Positions 63,791 through 64,000 of a DNA stretch of 64,000 nucleotides are shown here, in pieces. The stretch's first letter is position 1. Every line of letters begins with the position of its first letter. This DNA comes from Erigeron canadensis (taxonomy: Eukaryota > Streptophyta > Magnoliopsida > Asterales > Asteraceae). The stretch spans positions 4,154,001-4,218,000 of the forward strand of contig NC_057764.1 in assembly GCF_010389155.1 (NCBI RefSeq). The letters are read 5' to 3'. The notes under the pieces are model-generated. The model ran no database searches. It saw only the letters and a list, made by a program, of their open reading frames with translations, and was not told the DNA's origin. The position numbers were made by a program, and so were the translations under genes.

Positions 63791-64000
63791 TCACTCAATT
63801 TTGGACAATCTAGTTTTATAGGGATCCAAGAACCGATCACCCGTACTATCAACGGACTTGGATGCAACGGTAGACTCGTGGATTGCTAAAATGTCAACAA
63901 CATACATTGAGATTGGAAACTAACATAGTATACAACTCTTAAGTAATAAATTTTATTTATATATAAGAAAATAAGATAAGATAAGAATACCTTTGCCATC
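63791..64000 (-). CDS. possible 3' end of a gene cut by the window edge
   Basis: On the minus strand, GATGGCAAAG at 63991-64000 is followed by a GTATTC donor, an intron of about 105 bases, a TTTTAG acceptor, and an open exon 63791-63885 ending in a stop. Together they read DGK then AIHESTVASKSVDSTGDRFL.. to the stop. The family is not recognised, and so short a model is tentative. Confidence 0.3.

Overview
This is a stretch of nuclear plant DNA, AT-rich and full of transposons. Genes have introns with GT..AG borders, and the proteins (cytosolic cysteine synthase, plant uridine ribohydrolase, TIR-NB-LRR and Cf-type receptor-like proteins) are typical of a eudicot. The repeat families remind me of Asteraceae, but that is an impression and not shown by the sequence.

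Layout. 1-4010 is transposon ground: a Helitron 3' end, a Mutator-type foldback element and a probable 2.2-kb solo LTR with a nested MITE. 4824-9649 (+) is a complete ten-exon O-acetylserine (thiol)lyase gene. 9650-15600 is mostly empty, with a Stowaway MITE, a candidate structured RNA and a small basic single-exon gene (12364-12753, -). 15600-21413 is a decayed gene fragment split by a Ty3/gypsy chromovirus (15894-21072, -, perfect 5-bp target duplication), which itself carries about 230 bp of organelle-like DNA. 21718-27156 (-) is a complete nine-exon uridine ribohydrolase gene.

28000-59100 is a disease-resistance cluster built by segmental duplication: receptor-like protein gene A (29246-32056), a scrambled block of TIR-NB-LRR and receptor-like pieces joined at an LTR-like sequence (32600-34607), a Mutator-like element carrying a GRF-type zinc-finger gene (39069-42140), a TIR-NB-LRR gene with a 1.3-kb Mutator-type foldback element in intron 2 (43142-47923), a second copy of the gene fragment seen at 15.6 kb (50831-51640), and receptor-like protein gene B (55367-57754), which has lost its membrane anchor. 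59111-64000 is quiet apart from a zinc-finger gene (61593-62120, -) and a probable last exon at the right edge.

The two metabolic genes act in different pathways (cysteine synthesis; pyrimidine nucleoside breakdown) and are not functionally linked. The resistance genes are the expected pair of surface receptor (RLP) and intracellular receptor (TNL) types, sharing duplicated flanks and exchanged fragments. Exon borders were read by eye from splice sites, reading frame and family knowledge; no alignment or database search was run.
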